Numbered from the stretch's first letter, positions 48,274-60,300 are shown. The stretch is 64,000 bases of DNA from Aquanectria penicillioides (GCA_003415625.1 PYIU01000004.1:1488001-1552000), one strand, 5' to 3'. Notes: generated from the letters alone by a model not told the origin. Program-made: numbers and translations.

Positions 48274-50520
48274 ATGCCGCACGAAATGGAGGAGAACGGT
48301 GCTGAGGTCTCAGATGTCATGTCTGAGAACGAGGACGATACGGAGACTTTTCTCAAAGACGACGAGAAAATGGCCGATCAAAGCACAACCGAAAGCACCA
48401 CCGAGGTCAAGAAGAAGTACGACCCAAAAGATCCCCTGCGTCCCAGGAGAAAGAAGGCGCGGCGGGCGTGCTTTGCTTGCCAAAGAGCTCATCTGACCTG
48501 TGGTAAGTCATCTTCTGCTGACCACCTTGACTGCCTTCAATTCCTCGTGAAGTTTGATCTCCAACCCGCGGCAAAACTAGCCTCGGCTGCTTTATTTTTT
48601 GCCCCGTGTTTTTATCACTCTCTGTTCATGACTTGTCTCCCTTGGTTTCAGTGGTTGCCTCGTGATGCCGATCGAAAGGGATTTAAACTGACATCTTCGT
48701 TTAGGAGATGAGAGACCCTGCCAGAGGTGTATCAAGCGTGGCCTTGCCGACGCCTGCCAGGATGGTGTTCGCAAGAAGGCCAAATATCTCCACGATGCTC
48801 CTCCCGAGGCCCTTCGACCAGTCCTTGGCCCTAACTACAACCCCAACCCGACTCCCACTCGACCTAACGGTCACCGTCAAAACTCGAGCCAGTCGGACAA
48901 CATGTCAACCGCGGGCAGCACCTTCTTCTCCCAGGGAAGCACGACCTCATTCCCTGTCTATTCAGCCGGTGGGCAGACTCCTGTCGCCCTCCCTGATGGC
49001 ATGGCTTTCAATCCGCAAGCATCGCCCACGTCCTTCCAAGCCGCCCCGCCGAACACCCAAGCCCAGATGGGCAACATGATGGCCAGTACTCCTATGGATT
49101 TCAATGCGCTGTTTGACCCCAGCAACCCAGCTCTCTACAACTTTGATCTTGAGGGCCTCAACTTTGGCAGTCAGTATGCCGGTTGGGAGTTTGGAATCCT
49201 CAACAAGATGGCTCTTGGTGCTGAGACGCCACCACGAGAGAACTCCCTGTCACAGACCCCTACAACCGAAGCGAACTATGTTGCTCTCTTCGGCAATGGT
49301 AATGCTCCAAGTTACGATCACCCTATGATTGGGGCTGATTTTTCAGGATTGGACAACAACAACCAATCCTTGTATGCCCAGGGCAACCTCCAGCATGGTC
49401 TACCCCACGCGTTCGCTATCGCTGCTGGCCCAACCAGCCTGCACAGTCCCAGCACGGATACCACAGCAAGCCCTCACTCAGGAGCTGGCATGGATGGGTC
49501 GCCCAACAACAACAACTTTACTGGCATGCCAGCGGTTCCCGCCGCCCCTCCCAGGCCTCGGCATAAGCATCCAAGGGGTCCTCAGTCTATACTGGGGAAA
49601 AGACAAAGGGATTCGGCTGCTATTTATGAGAGCGTCAAGGAACCGTACCCGTACACGGCCGGATTCCACAACATGGTTGCTGTGCTGCGGAAACGCCTGC
49701 CCGGTAACAAGCTCCTCAAGATCGCCAAGGCTCTGGGCGAGATTCGACCTTCATTCATTTCATGTACCAAGGACCTGACTCGTCAAGACCTCATCTTCAT
49801 GGAAAAGTGCTTCCAGCGAACGTTGGTCGAGTATGATGACTTCCTGCAGCACTGTTGCGCCCCAACAGTCGTCTGCCGTCGGTCAGGCGAAGTCGCAGCT
49901 GTAAACAAGGAGTTTACTGCCTTGACTGGCTGGACCAAAGACGTGCTTTTGGGCAAAGAGCAAAACCACAACGTCTACAACAGGGCGACCAACGGGACTT
50001 CGTCCCAGGAGAGCAATTCTCAAGGCGAGATGACAACACCTCGTCCCCAGAATGCAACACTAGATTCAAGCAGCGGTCGCTCGCAGCCAGTGTTCCTCGC
50101 CGAGCTTCTCGACGATGACAGCGTCGTGGAGTTTTATCAAGACTTTTCGCAGCTAGCATTCGAGGATAGTCGAGGCAAGGTGCAGAGAAGCTGCCGACTT
50201 GTCAAATACAGGACCCAGCAGGCACTCGATTCCAAGGATTCATCTCCTCACAAGGATACGACCCACACGAGTATTCTCAGCAACCGAGTTACCCGAATCG
50301 ATGGCGAGCACGGCATCTCAAGAATTGAAAAGGATGGCAAGGTTGAATGCACATATTGCTGGACCATCAAGCGAGATGTTTTTGATATTCCCATGATGAT
50401 TATTATCAATGTACGTTTGAACTCTTCCAATTACGGGGGCCTCTGAACCCATTCACTAACAAGCCCTAGTTCCTACCACGATACTACCCTGACCAAGGCC
50501 CCCAGCAGCTAGCGGTTTAA
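48274..50520 (+). CDS. acuK: Zn2Cys6/PAS transcription activator of gluconeogenesis (AcuK-like)
   Basis: AcuK, with its partner AcuM, activates gluconeogenic genes such as PEP carboxykinase and fructose-1,6-bisphosphatase during growth on acetate or amino acids. Exons 48274-48502, 48705-50410 and 50470-50520 total 1986 nt, 661 residues. A Lys/Arg-rich signal (RPRRKKARR) precedes the binuclear cluster with ideal spacing C66-x2-C69-x6-C76-x5-C82-x2-C85-x8-C94. Intron 1 (202 nt) interrupts the cluster just after C76. A low-complexity Asn/Pro/Ser middle follows, then the conserved block [20 protein letters not shown], and a PAS-like domain (residues about 470-600: [22 protein letters not shown]). 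The last exon encodes [16 protein letters not shown], the family C-terminus. Yeast Ert1 and Rds2 are the nearest named relatives. The gene converges on FMN1. Confidence 0.93.
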
Positions 50521-50998
50521 ACATGCTGGAGGAATACTTGTTTGATACGTTCTTTCTCCCTTTACTTTGTGCATGGGAGGTTTTTCTATGAGCATTTGCA
50601 ACTCTTCTGAGCCTGAGGGGGAGGAAGAAGAGAGAGCAGAGCAGAGCATAGCCCCGAGTCCCCTTGATGGGGCAAAAACAAACATAGTCATGACATGATT
50701 CATGTACTTAACATGGTTTAATGCCGACAACAGTGCGGCTTTTCGAGATTGTGGTGGGGGAAGAGGAGGATTAGCAAAGGAGGGTTTCGCACGATACCCA
50801 CGTAGTGTTAGGAATGAATTGCGAAACGAGAATAAAAAGAGTCGTTGTTTTCTCTAAGATCCGTCTATCCCAAAACTCCCGTGCCCCGGATTTTTCTCTT
50901 GACCCGTGGACCGTGGTGTCCTTGATCAAGCCCAATGCTTGTCTTGGTTCAGTGAGCTCTCAGCTCCCCGCATCGTCTGTTGGCGGGCTAGCACAAGC
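50521..50998. other. Convergent intergenic region acuK / FMN1
   Basis: Holds the 3' ends of both genes. No gene or repeat seen. Confidence 0.6.
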
Positions 50999-51741
50999 TC
51001 AGGAAGACCTAAGCAGCCACTGAACATCAAGCTTGCCGTCGACGTCGGGGCTGTCGACAACGAGGCCCTTGGAGGGAGCCCAGCTCTCGCGGGCGAGGCT
51101 GTTCTTGGCGACTTCGCAGTCGAAGTTGATGTCGTCGATGAGGGCCTCGAGGCTCTTGTAGTCCTTCTCTTCACGGATGAAGCCCAGGATGAGGAGGCGC
51201 ATGGGAACGTCGTAGAAGTCGGCGGTGAACTTGTGCAGGACGTGAACCTCGGCGCTGCGGACGGTGTTCTTGTAAAAGGGGTTGTAGCCAATGGACATGA
51301 CCATGGGGAAGATGTGGAACTCGGCGTCGGGGGCGCTGGGCCGGTCCGGGTGCGACGAGGGGAGGGCGAGCGAGGCGTAGCCAAAGTAGACGCCCGAGGG
51401 GATGGCGGCGATCCAGGGGGTGAGGGCATCGTCGACGGGCAGGTTGGCGGTGGGGATGCCGAGCTAACGTGGTGAATTGCGTAAGCTATCTTGGGCTTGG
51501 TGTCTTGGATCGACGTGCTAGATTTACAGCTGGAGAGAAGAGGAGAGGAGGGGGGGGGGGGGGTGAAGACGGAGCAGAGGAAGCAGGGAGGGGGGAGTGC
51601 GGCTCGAAAGCGAGGGAGAAGGGTTCAACGTACTTCCTTTGATCCTCTTCCGAAGCCCGAAATGACCTTTCCTTCCATCTTGTAAGGGTAGGGGGTCTCG
51701 GGACCGGCCTCGGTGCCGACGATTGAGGGACGGGAAGACAT
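50999..51741 (-). CDS. FMN1: Riboflavin kinase
   Basis: Phosphorylates riboflavin with ATP to FMN, the first step of flavin cofactor synthesis. Two exons, 51741-51634 and 51463-50999, total 573 nt, 190 residues; yeast Fmn1 has 218. The N-terminus reads [20 protein letters not shown] and joins across the intron to LGIPTANLP, giving the family's ATP/Mg motif G-R-G-S-K-x-L-G-x-P-T-A-N with T41 and N43. Further conserved parts are [31 protein letters not shown] and [20 protein letters not shown]. The junction lies inside the nucleotide-binding motif. The 170-nt intron contains a G12-like run at about 51550-51562. No second (FAD synthetase) domain is present, as is normal in fungi. Confidence 0.95.
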
Positions 51742-53332
51742 GATGATGGTGGGTGGAGGAGACGGAGGTTGATTATGGAATCAAAAAAAAAAAGAAAGAA
51801 AGAAAAGGAAAGCGGCGTGTCCAGAAGCGGGATGCGCGCAACTAACTAGATGCTAGAATGCTGAGAGAATATATCAATCAAGGGAGACGGTATGATGCGG
51901 AAAGCAAGAAAGCAAGAAGAATCGATTCACTCGTACGTGCGCCTGCCTACGGCGAGAGGAGCGGAAGACGGAAAGGGAGGGGATGGGATGGGATGGGATT
52001 ATGAGAATCGCGGGCTGCAAGCTAAATAGCTTATGTGATGGACGACAAAGTCGTTATCGGAGGGGCATCTGTGGTGCTAAATTAAATGGTGGGGTAGAAC
52101 TTGGGCTGTGAGCACTGAGCAGTTGCGCGTGCGAGCAGGGGTGGGTGACCAGCGCAGCGCGGGGCAGAAGTGATGCCGAAGTGCGAGGTTCAAGGGCGTT
52201 GGGGGGAGTCCTGGGGGAGTCCTGGGGGAGGGCCGGAACGGGCAACGGAGACTTGGGCTGCGCGAAGCTGACCTCCCTCTCTCTGCGCCATTTGCAACCA
52301 TTATCTAAGTACCTAAAATGCCGTGCCACTCGCATTAGTTCTCGTCTAGCCAAGTACGTAGGTAGATACAATCTGTAGGCAGACCCAGGTGGGTAGAGCT
52401 TGCAGAGAGATGCAGGGCTGTCCGGGGGGGGAGGTTGATAGCTAGCAGGCTGTACTGGTTCAATCCTATAGTGGAACGTGCCAGAATTCCGACTGGATAA
52501 ATATTCATTTATTATTTATTTATGCTTTATTGTTTTATTTTCTATAATATTACACCTTTCCTGTTTTGCCCTCCCCAATAACAAAGCCCATGAACAAGCC
52601 ACTAAAGCTTGCCCATCCGAAAATTGGTCGGCTTCGCATCTCATCCATCTGCTGACGGCATGAAAGCCATCCAATCCTACAGGGTATTACCGGTATTCCC
52701 CAATAGCGTTGCCGTCTCTCACCTGCATCAAGGCAAGGGGTATAAGCGGGCAATGGCTTTCACAGTTTCATTGATCAATGTGACATTGTTCATAAAAGGA
52801 GAATTTCGTTCATTACATCACTCCCTCCTCGCAACCCCGTGAATCCGCGACTTCATATCCTTCCATCGAGACGACTCATGCCCTCGCACAAATTATCACG
52901 TCGTCCTGCTTGATCCCGCCTCGCAAATCCCCCCACTGTCTCGCGCAATCAAGCCCACTCCCCCCGCCTCTCCCACGCTTCCAACTTTGTTGTCTCTCGG
53001 AAACCGACTAGGTGCGATGGGGCTCCCGACGGGCTCCCGACGGGCTAGTAATAGCACAACAGCTCTTGCACGGTAGACACTAAGGTCCATTCGTTTTGAT
53101 GCCCCAAACTAACTATGTGGTAGTGGGTCAAGACCATGTCGTCAGCCATTGCTGTGAGATCAATCTCTCATGGTTGAGCCTGATATTCAAAACAACTGAA
53201 ATCAAGAAGACCGAAACAGCACAGAGGCGAATATCCTCCACGGGAAAATTTAAAGAGAAAGAGTAGCCCATTATCTAGCTGAACGAACATCATAACAAAA
53301 TAATCGTTCCAAGGGCACAGCCTCTAGTTCTC
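51742..53332. other. Intergenic region FMN1 / FMP52
   Basis: About 1.6 kb: FMN1 promoter on the left (with an A12 run at 51782-51793 and GGGAT repeats near 51981-52000), FMP52 3' end on the right, and an AT-rich patch at 52495-52560. No supportable gene. Confidence 0.55.
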
Positions 53333-54100
53333 TTACTGCGCAGCCACGCTGGGCTCAGGGGCAGGTTGAGCAGCCGGGGCAGGTTCAGCAGCAGCAGACT
53401 CGGGCCACTCAGTACGGCCGAGTTTGACGATCTCATCCGGTCCAATAACCCAGTACTTGCTCGGGGCCTTGCCTTCGTTGGCCAGCTGAACGGCACGCAC
53501 AGCCGCCTTCGCAATCACATCGGCGTCCTGTCCAAAGCGATCCTTGAGTCCGGCGCTGATAGAGCCCAGGGTCTTGACTACAGTCTGGAGCTGGCCCTCC
53601 AAGGCACGGCTCTGCTCACGCTGACCGAGAATCATGCCGGGCTGCACGATGATGGCCTGCTCAAACTCCAAGGCCTTGACGGCATCCTCAACACCGTTCT
53701 TCATCTTGCCGTACGGAGACATGCTGCCGATGAAGCCACGCAGGCCCGCGCTCGAGATAAAGACGAAAGTCTGGGTGCCGGCTTCCTTGGCAGCCTTGGC
53801 CAGCTCGATGTTGAGATCGTGATCAATCTTCCATTGGTTTGCGAGGCCACCGGCAGCGGCGCGGGTGGTACCGAGAGCAGAGAAGACGCTAGCGGGGACG
53901 GGCTTCAAGGCCTTGAGGGCGTCGGCCCACTTGGTTGTGTCGGTCTCGATCAAGGCCTTGAGGAGCGGCGAGGTGCCCTTGGGCGCGCGGCGGGTGATGG
54001 TGTTGACGGATTTAAAACTGTCGAGGGTGAGGAGCGTGGAGAGGATGTTGGAGCCGACAAGGCCGGTCGAGCCGATGATGGCGGTTGATGGAGCAGCCAT
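53333..54100 (-). CDS. FMP52: Fmp52-like mitochondrial outer-membrane protein, NAD(P)-binding fold
   Basis: Fmp52 is a short-chain-dehydrogenase-like protein found on the mitochondrial outer membrane in yeast; its reaction is unknown. This intronless gene encodes 255 residues (yeast 231). The Rossmann glycine motif is G10-x2-G13-x2-G16 (IIGSTGLVGSNIL) and the substrate-binding region SSAGLRGFIGSMSPYGKMKNGVE contains a YxxxK pair (Y-G-K-M-K). The typical PGMILGQREQSR and the end KYWVIGPDEIVKL follow. The last 25 residues form an Ala/Pro-rich tail (PAPAAQPAPEP) beyond the usual end. I start at the ATG at 54100; the frame continues upstream but those residues do not resemble the family. Confidence 0.9.
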   Translation of the reverse strand: MAAPSTAIIGSTGLVGSNILSTLLTLDSFKSVNTITRRAPKGTSPLLKALIETDTTKWADALKALKPVPASVFSALGTTRAAAGGLANQWKIDHDLNIELAKAAKEAGTQTFVFISSAGLRGFIGSMSPYGKMKNGVEDAVKALEFEQAIIVQPGMILGQREQSRALEGQLQTVVKTLGSISAGLKDRFGQDADVIAKAAVRAVQLANEGKAPSKYWVIGPDEIVKLGRTEWPESAAAEPAPAAQPAPEPSVAAQ

Positions 54101-55118
54101 GGTGATAGATGGTGGGCAGATCGGGATGGTCGGTCGATTGAGTAGATGTGAGGGCGGTGGTGGTGGTGGTGAGAGGTGCAAGGTGCAAGATGTGGTTTGA
54201 TCTTGAGCTACCAAGCTCTGTACACGAGGGACAACAAGGACAGACGGTCCAGTCTTGCAAACAAGGTTTTGCGGCAGGGAAAAGGTATCTAAAATGTCTT
54301 GGGCAGAAAGCCAGGGTATCAAGGGCCAGGACAAAATGAACTTGAGAAGCAAAATCAAACTTGGACGAGGCGTGGATGTCACACCAGATGGATTAAATAG
54401 GTAGGAACAAGGAACCGCGGCACGGTTGGAAGCGTCCGCTATGTCATGTTTTCTTTACTTCTGGTCGTTTCGGCGGAGCTAGGGAGCGGAGTTAACTTGA
54501 CAGACATACGCCATGACCATGAAGACCCTGGTGACGCCATACGTTCCTGATGCTCCCCATTTTTATTTCTTTTTATTTCTTTTTTTCACTTCTCCCAATA
54601 CGCAACATCGGCTTGAGCCTCGGCACTGCCCCATGTTCGGCCATGATGCTGAGTAGCATTGTGTGTTGCGCCGGGCAGGCCATGATGCATTGAAAGATTA
54701 AATCCGCCACTTTGTGCATGGCAACTCTCCATTACGATGTAAGTGAGGCTGTCACTGTGAAGTTGTGAACCAGTACCAATTCAAATTGAGTGCTGACATG
54801 AACGGGAACAGGGGCCCTCTCTGCCTGTGCAACGCTGGCGCGTCCTTGTACAGCTACCTAGCGGGGTGCAGAAAAAGCTCTGCTGCCACGGACCAAGCTC
54901 GCCGACCTACCCTGGACTGCTCCCCCACCACGACCAATTTCCGCTCCATGTAGTACACAATCTCGAAAGCCGCGACATCTCACCTCTGCCTGGAGCTGAC
55001 AACCTACCACCACGCTGCGCAACCTCTACTTCGAACTCTTTTACCTCTCTTCCTCGGTAACGAAATAATCTTCAATTTCCGTCTCTTCAGCTTCCGCAAC
55101 CACCAACTAAAGCCCACA
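54101..55118. promoter_or_regulatory. Divergent promoter region FMP52 / RING gene
   Basis: About 1 kb containing both promoters and leaders, with a TTTTTATTTCTTTTTATTTC tract at 54558-54586 and a pyrimidine-rich leader before 55119. No gene seen. Confidence 0.55.
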
Positions 55119-55790
55119 ATGGCTACCCAATACGAAGGTCCGCCGCATCCATCCCACCCCGCAGCTCACCCCGCCCCAAGTGCTCTCGAGATAGCTAACA
55201 TTCAACACCACAGTCGAACACAATGTCAAGTTCTCCGAGCCCCGCCGACCGGTCGCCGCGTCGACATGGCGTCCTTCTTCTCCCTCCTAAACCAGCTCAG
55301 TGAGCCCGAGGGCGACCAAACACCGCAGCAGAACCCGCACGCCACCCCGACCCCCGTCGACACTGCCGCCCTCTTCCGCTTGCTCCAGGACCAGCTCCAG
55401 ACGCTGCACACCACCGCCCCGACCGAGGACAACGCTCACTTCCTCGAGAGCCTCATCGCATCCCTCGAGGAGGACATCCACGACCCGCCCACCCGCCTGC
55501 GCGGTGTCTCCCAGGAGTTTCTCGACGGGCTGGACCGCGTGAACCGCAAGAAGCTCGCCAAGGACGACGACTGCGCCATCTGCAAGGTGCCCTACCTCGA
55601 GGACGAGTACTGCCTCGTCGTCGAGCTTCCGTGCAAGGGCGCCCACCGCTTCGACCTCGAGTGCGTCGGGCCCTGGTTGCGCAGCAAGGGCAACTGCCCC
55701 ATGTGCCGCGAGGAGATGGGCCGCAAGAAGGAGGTGCTCGTTGTCGACGACGACGAGGAAGAAGAGGATCCGGATATGATGTACGCCTGA
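55119..55790 (+). CDS. Small RING finger protein, probable E3 ubiquitin ligase
   Basis: As it stands one open frame encodes 223 residues. The core from MASFFSLLNQL onward is coherent: an acidic/Gln-rich region, two helices (TAALFRLLQDQLQTL, AHFLESLIASLEEDI) and a RING domain CAIC...LPCKGAHRFDLEC..PWL..CPMC, then a very acidic tail (DDDEEEEDPDM). In the RING the second His position appears to be Asp (HRFDLEC). The first 48 residues are doubtful. Bases 55138-55213 look like an intron (branch GCTAAC, end CACAG, but a weak GTCCGC donor); splicing gives VEHNVKFSE, and one added C in the C4 run at 55240-55243 then restores the frame to give 198 residues. Either the unspliced frame or the spliced, corrected one is right; I lean to the second. 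Confidence 0.8.
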   Translation: MATQYEGPPHPSHPAAHPAPSALEIANIQHHSRTQCQVLRAPPTGRRVDMASFFSLLNQLSEPEGDQTPQQNPHATPTPVDTAALFRLLQDQLQTLHTTAPTEDNAHFLESLIASLEEDIHDPPTRLRGVSQEFLDGLDRVNRKKLAKDDDCAICKVPYLEDEYCLVVELPCKGAHRFDLECVGPWLRSKGNCPMCREEMGRKKEVLVVDDDEEEEDPDMMYA

Positions 55791-56941
55791 GCGGATGGGT
55801 TGAAATACCAAAGCAAATATTTTTTTTTCGAAACGAGGATAAGTTCATAGATTCGGCGTCCGGGAGTTAATAGCGGTGGCTGTGGGTTGACTTACACGGT
55901 TGAGATAGCGAGCCTAGTCACCTCGCTCTATTCTCCATACATTTAGATCGATGATGCTTTTTTTTTTTAAATCCGTGCTTTGAATTTAGACGTAGAAGTC
56001 AAGGGTCCCGTCGAGTAGCAGTGGTTGTCCCGATTGCCAGAGTCCAATCTGTCTGGTTGAATCTCCTCCAACATCCCTAGTGTGACTTGAGTCTGCATCC
56101 TGATGACCCGATTCCGCGTTGACCGAGAACAAATGCGTCGTGTAATATTCCTTCCTCTGGGCGCATTGGACCGCAAAAATCTCCTTCATCCCAAGTAAGA
56201 ATATTGTCATTACCGCATAATCTAAGACCGTCAGCAAACTTTGCACCACGCCACAAAAGGCAAGCCGTCCGGACCAAATCCTCCGGTAGCATGTCTGTTG
56301 AGAAAGAGTGGAATCAATATTGAGAAATATACTTTAAACGTGCCGTTACAAGCTGGACATGTCAAGGATGAGATGCTCGCTAATCTGCCAAAAGCAACAC
56401 TCTTGCATCATATGGGCCTTCTCCCCCCTCCCCCCTCCCTAGAAAGAGAAGGGCCTAGTTTCACATCAGAGACGATCACTTTTCTTTTGAAGCCGCTACC
56501 TACAAGGTCGATCGTTGCAAAGAAGAGCGGCCAAGCACATGACCCGGGTATTGACCCGGGTTGAGACACCGAGAATTGTCGGAGGCCGATCGCTGTCGAT
56601 GATGCTGTGGCGAGCGGCCTGGGGGGGGGGTTCCGAGTCTTTCAAAAGAAATGGCCGTCCGTATTCTTTGTTTTCCCAGAGCCCGAATCAAACTTTCTTC
56701 TTGGGAGCCCCCTTCATTGGGGTGTATGTGACAAAAGCCATCAGTTGTGGTGTGCTTCGTGCAGGGAACATGTCCAATGTTAGTTATAGAATGACAACTG
56801 CATGGCCATTGTCTTGATATTTGTGTCGACTACCTCTCTGTTATTTCTTCTTTTCGTAGATCATACGGCCCTACTTTGTCCATTCCCTTGTTCTAAAAAC
56901 ACTCCCACGACTCCTCTATTCATTGAGATGTTCTCTTTTTC
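55791..56941. other. Convergent intergenic region RING gene / small mitochondrial-like protein
   Basis: About 1.15 kb with T-runs at 55820-55828 and 55959-55968 and a G10 run at 56621-56630. Open frames are short and without domains. No supportable gene. Confidence 0.5.
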
Positions 56942-57307
56942 TCAGACACTACTCCGGCTTGTGCCTCCCTTCCTAACCTCTTTGCCTGCGCCATGCTGCT
57001 TCACCGGGCGGCTGACATCCATGTTGGCACCGCTCACCTCGAGGGGATTTGCTTCTTTCCCTTTGCTGTTTTCTGAAGCTTCCTCAGGTCGGGACCCATG
57101 CCGACCAAACGCAACCTCGGGGTGTTCATTGGCAATGTCGCTATCTCGGCCGGACTTGGTGCTTTCAGAGGTCCCCGTTCGCATGGACTCTCGATCTTGT
57201 GAATCCTTGTAGGGCAGGCGAGCATGGGAAGTAGCGCAGAAGGGACGGATCGTGGGTTTGGTTCGTAGTATCGAACCAGGAGCACAGGTTAGGCGTGGAA
57301 GTGACAT
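56942..57307 (-). CDS. Small conserved fungal protein, possibly mitochondrial
   Basis: An intronless frame of 121 residues from the ATG at 57307. The first 30 residues (MSLPRLTCAPGSILRTKPTI) lack acidic residues and are basic, suiting a mitochondrial presequence. The rest is hydrophilic and probably disordered, with the blocks KDSQDRESM, TKSGRDSDIA, PEVAFGR, NPLEVSGANMDVSRP and GAGKEVRKGG. That order of blocks (DRES, TKSG-D, AF, NPLE-SGAN, GK-RKGG) is one I recognise from uncharacterised ascomycete proteins of similar size, from memory and not from a search. Function is unknown. An upstream extension would need a TTG start. Confidence 0.65.
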   Translation of the reverse strand: MSLPRLTCAPGSILRTKPTIRPFCATSHARLPYKDSQDRESMRTGTSESTKSGRDSDIANEHPEVAFGRHGSRPEEASENSKGKEANPLEVSGANMDVSRPVKQHGAGKEVRKGGTSRSSV

Positions 57308-60300
57308 GTTAGTAGAGAAAGAGTATGGAAGATCGAATTGAAATATTTTGAATATAATGCGTGTTGGTAATTCAGATGTCAATAAGTTTTCTGAAGAACC
57401 AATTCCAAGTTATTTGTTTTATTCCTGAAGTGTCATTGAGTCTGGGTTGACTCTTGACGTCACCAAGAGACGCGGTCGTATATCAAACCCATCATCGCCG
57501 TCATTGATGTGTGTGTACTAGGCATTTGATTTGCACGTCACACAGGCATTATGTAAGTCCAGATTATAAAAAAAGTCCCCTTGAAATATACTTTTCAACT
57601 CCAAACTGCCCATTTGCTTGAGTCTCGTGATGGCCTTCACGAGGCGGTCAGACTACCCTACACCTCAAAACAAAATCACTCCTCAACCTCGTCTATATTG
57701 TCACCGCCATCATCACTGAGACAACATCCCTTGCGAGAAACTCTCTACGTGGCTTTGATATCGGATCCGTCACGGAGAATTTTTAACGATCATCGTGTTT
57801 CCCGAAAGACCGAGCGTAGGTAGACGGATGGATTTGAACTTGGCTGTCCGTGCCCAAGGTCATTTGATGCGGGAATGTTTTACTTCGCGGCAGGCTGTTT
57901 GTGAGACGGCATCTCAACTCCGCAGGTAGTCGGTTGCTTTGGCTGCCAACCGGCTTGCGCAGACCAAAGCCTGCAAACACAATCCCATGCTGCCTGGGAC
58001 CACAAACGGTCTGGGCCAGGGTTTCCCCATACCCGACCTGGCCGTACACCCGTTCGAAGATAGACGCTGTGGCGTTGGGACGGAGCTTTCTCTGAGTAAT
58101 GGCCACCCACGTGGATTCACTGGCGCCGGGTCCGTGGTTCCCGAGAGAGAGCCAAGTGCCCAGGAGGAGGACCTATCCGCCTAAGCCGCGGGGAGGGGGG
58201 CTCACTTGGGCCGGTGTCTGTCGTGGGGACGGACGTGAGATTGTGAAATTTGCCAGCCGCCTGCTGTGTCCCCTTCGCGACCAAAGCGCCATGCCAGCTG
58301 GGCCGCGGTGGGTTGATATTGACATCTCACATACATAGTACTCGTGGCCCGAGTCTGCTACACAGCTAGTTTGCTTGCAAAACCCGAGCCGCATGCACGC
58401 GATAGATCATTCAAGAAAATCAACCCGCACTCGAGGTGCCCTCTCGACCTTCCAACAGCCGAACCCGCGGCGTATCCTGGCTCTGATTTGCCAGCCAGGA
58501 GCCCAAGCACAACGCAACGCAACCGACGAACGGCCCGGCCGAAAGTCTGACTTGATTCACTTGACGCTACCACTAACCTCCGAACTGACTTGCATGATGG
58601 TAAGACGTACTGTGCGTATATGACTCGTATGCCAGTATGACGTACTGTGCGAATACATAGGATCTCTTTTGATTGAGGGATGATCGACTGCTGGTGACAC
58701 AACCAACCGTTGCAGTGTTGCAAGTTGTTGCATCTCGGGGTGTCAATGGGTCAGTGCAGTCTACGGGGGACCCCCCACGGACGCAACCATTCTCCAGACT
58801 TGGGATTTGATCCAGGCAAACAGTTACAATATAAGGAATCAATATCTTGGCTTGTTGCGCTTACTGGGAATATCCACGAGCTACCGGTACTATCTATCGA
58901 GTGTAGGGTCGTATCGTGGCCCTCATGGATCCGGCGGGCGCATGAACACCGCTAGACCCCCGATTATCCGTGCCTCGGATAACTAGCTGGGCGGGGAGAG
59001 GTGACGGATGAATGTAAGACAAAGACAATTTTTTCATGCAGGAGTTGGTCATCGTACGTGCAAGGAGGAAAAATTCCACATTCACCATTATACGATTTCC
59101 AACTTGGCTGGAGCCGGCGGCATCGCCCGAGAGGCGTCCATGAGGCTTGTGGCGAATTCGCCAGTTTCTAGAATGATTCCGTGTCAGTGTCAAAGATCAT
59201 CGGACCAACAGCCCGATTGGCTGGGAAACCGATGCTGGGGTACGTGTTGGAGTGAGCTGAGAGCCCTGAACTAGGGCCCTAGGTATAACTCGAAAACCTG
59301 GCGCGGCAAGCAGCCCAGCCATGGGGATTGTCGGGATCAACCCTGTTACGGGTGTCCCGGAGGAGCGGACGTCACAGGCCCAGAGCATTGGAAAGGGGAG
59401 AGGAGAATAAAAGTATTGCCATTTTCACGTGTTTGGCGATTTAATAATATCAAGCCCCTTACAAGGGCCATTGCCCAGATGAAGGCACAGAAGAAAAAAT
59501 AAGGCAATGATACCGGGCAGCCTGCGTCAGCAGACAACCGCGATCACAGGTGGTCAAGGGCATGTTTCAGTCGACAATTAGACGCGGGTGCGGCGTCAAA
59601 AGAAAGGAGGATCGACATCGTGGGTCAGACGAATTTGATCAGGGCCCTTGGACAGCCCTGGAACATATCCTGGGACACGACAGGTTGCAGCTGTGAAACG
59701 GAGTCCTGGAAATGCAGCTGGGATTTGGGGGGGGCTTCTGGAAGTGGTCGGCTGCAGAATGAGGCGGCGCCTTTGGACAGGGGCACATGGGGCCTGCTTT
59801 CTTTTCCATTTTTTTTTGCTTTTGCGCGCCTCCCCCTTCCTCTCACGGCCGTTTAGGTGAATCATTTCGGACCGCTGTCCATCTAGCTGGGCCTTTGCGA
59901 AGATGGGATGTGATGGGACGGTGATGGAATTGAAGCATGTTGTACCGTGCGGATGGTGCGCAAAACGCAAAGCATTGATGCTATGCACTCGCTCGGACGG
60001 GAGTGCCCCACGGCCCTATGTTGCTCTGTATACCCGTCGGCGCTGACCACAAGGTTTAGAGCACCATACGGATAGACAGGTCCATGTACCTCGAATGGTG
60101 TCCGACTGTATTTGAATCTCCCCGAGACGATGACGAAAGGGATGCGCCACCGGATGGCCAAAATGATGGATGAGGTCCGTTGCGGGCATCTCCGTCGCTT
60201 ATCTGCAAGTTAATGTACGTACAATGTAAGGGGTCCATGACAGATGGGTCATGGACGATTTGCACTGGAAGATTTCCAGAAAGGGGCAGGGTCACATTGT

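Noticed and set aside
55287..55811. 174-codon minus-strand frame
   Set aside because: Shadow of the RING gene; the plus strand carries the Cys/His pattern.
57826..57846. GTTCAAATCC-like T-loop sequence on the minus strand, considered as a tRNA
   Set aside because: The flanking bases do not pair as a T stem and no D arm or acceptor stem can be built.
57783..58106. 107-codon minus-strand frame with some protein-like character
   Set aside because: It needs a GTG start, has no recognisable domain, and a second frame on the same strand overlaps it.
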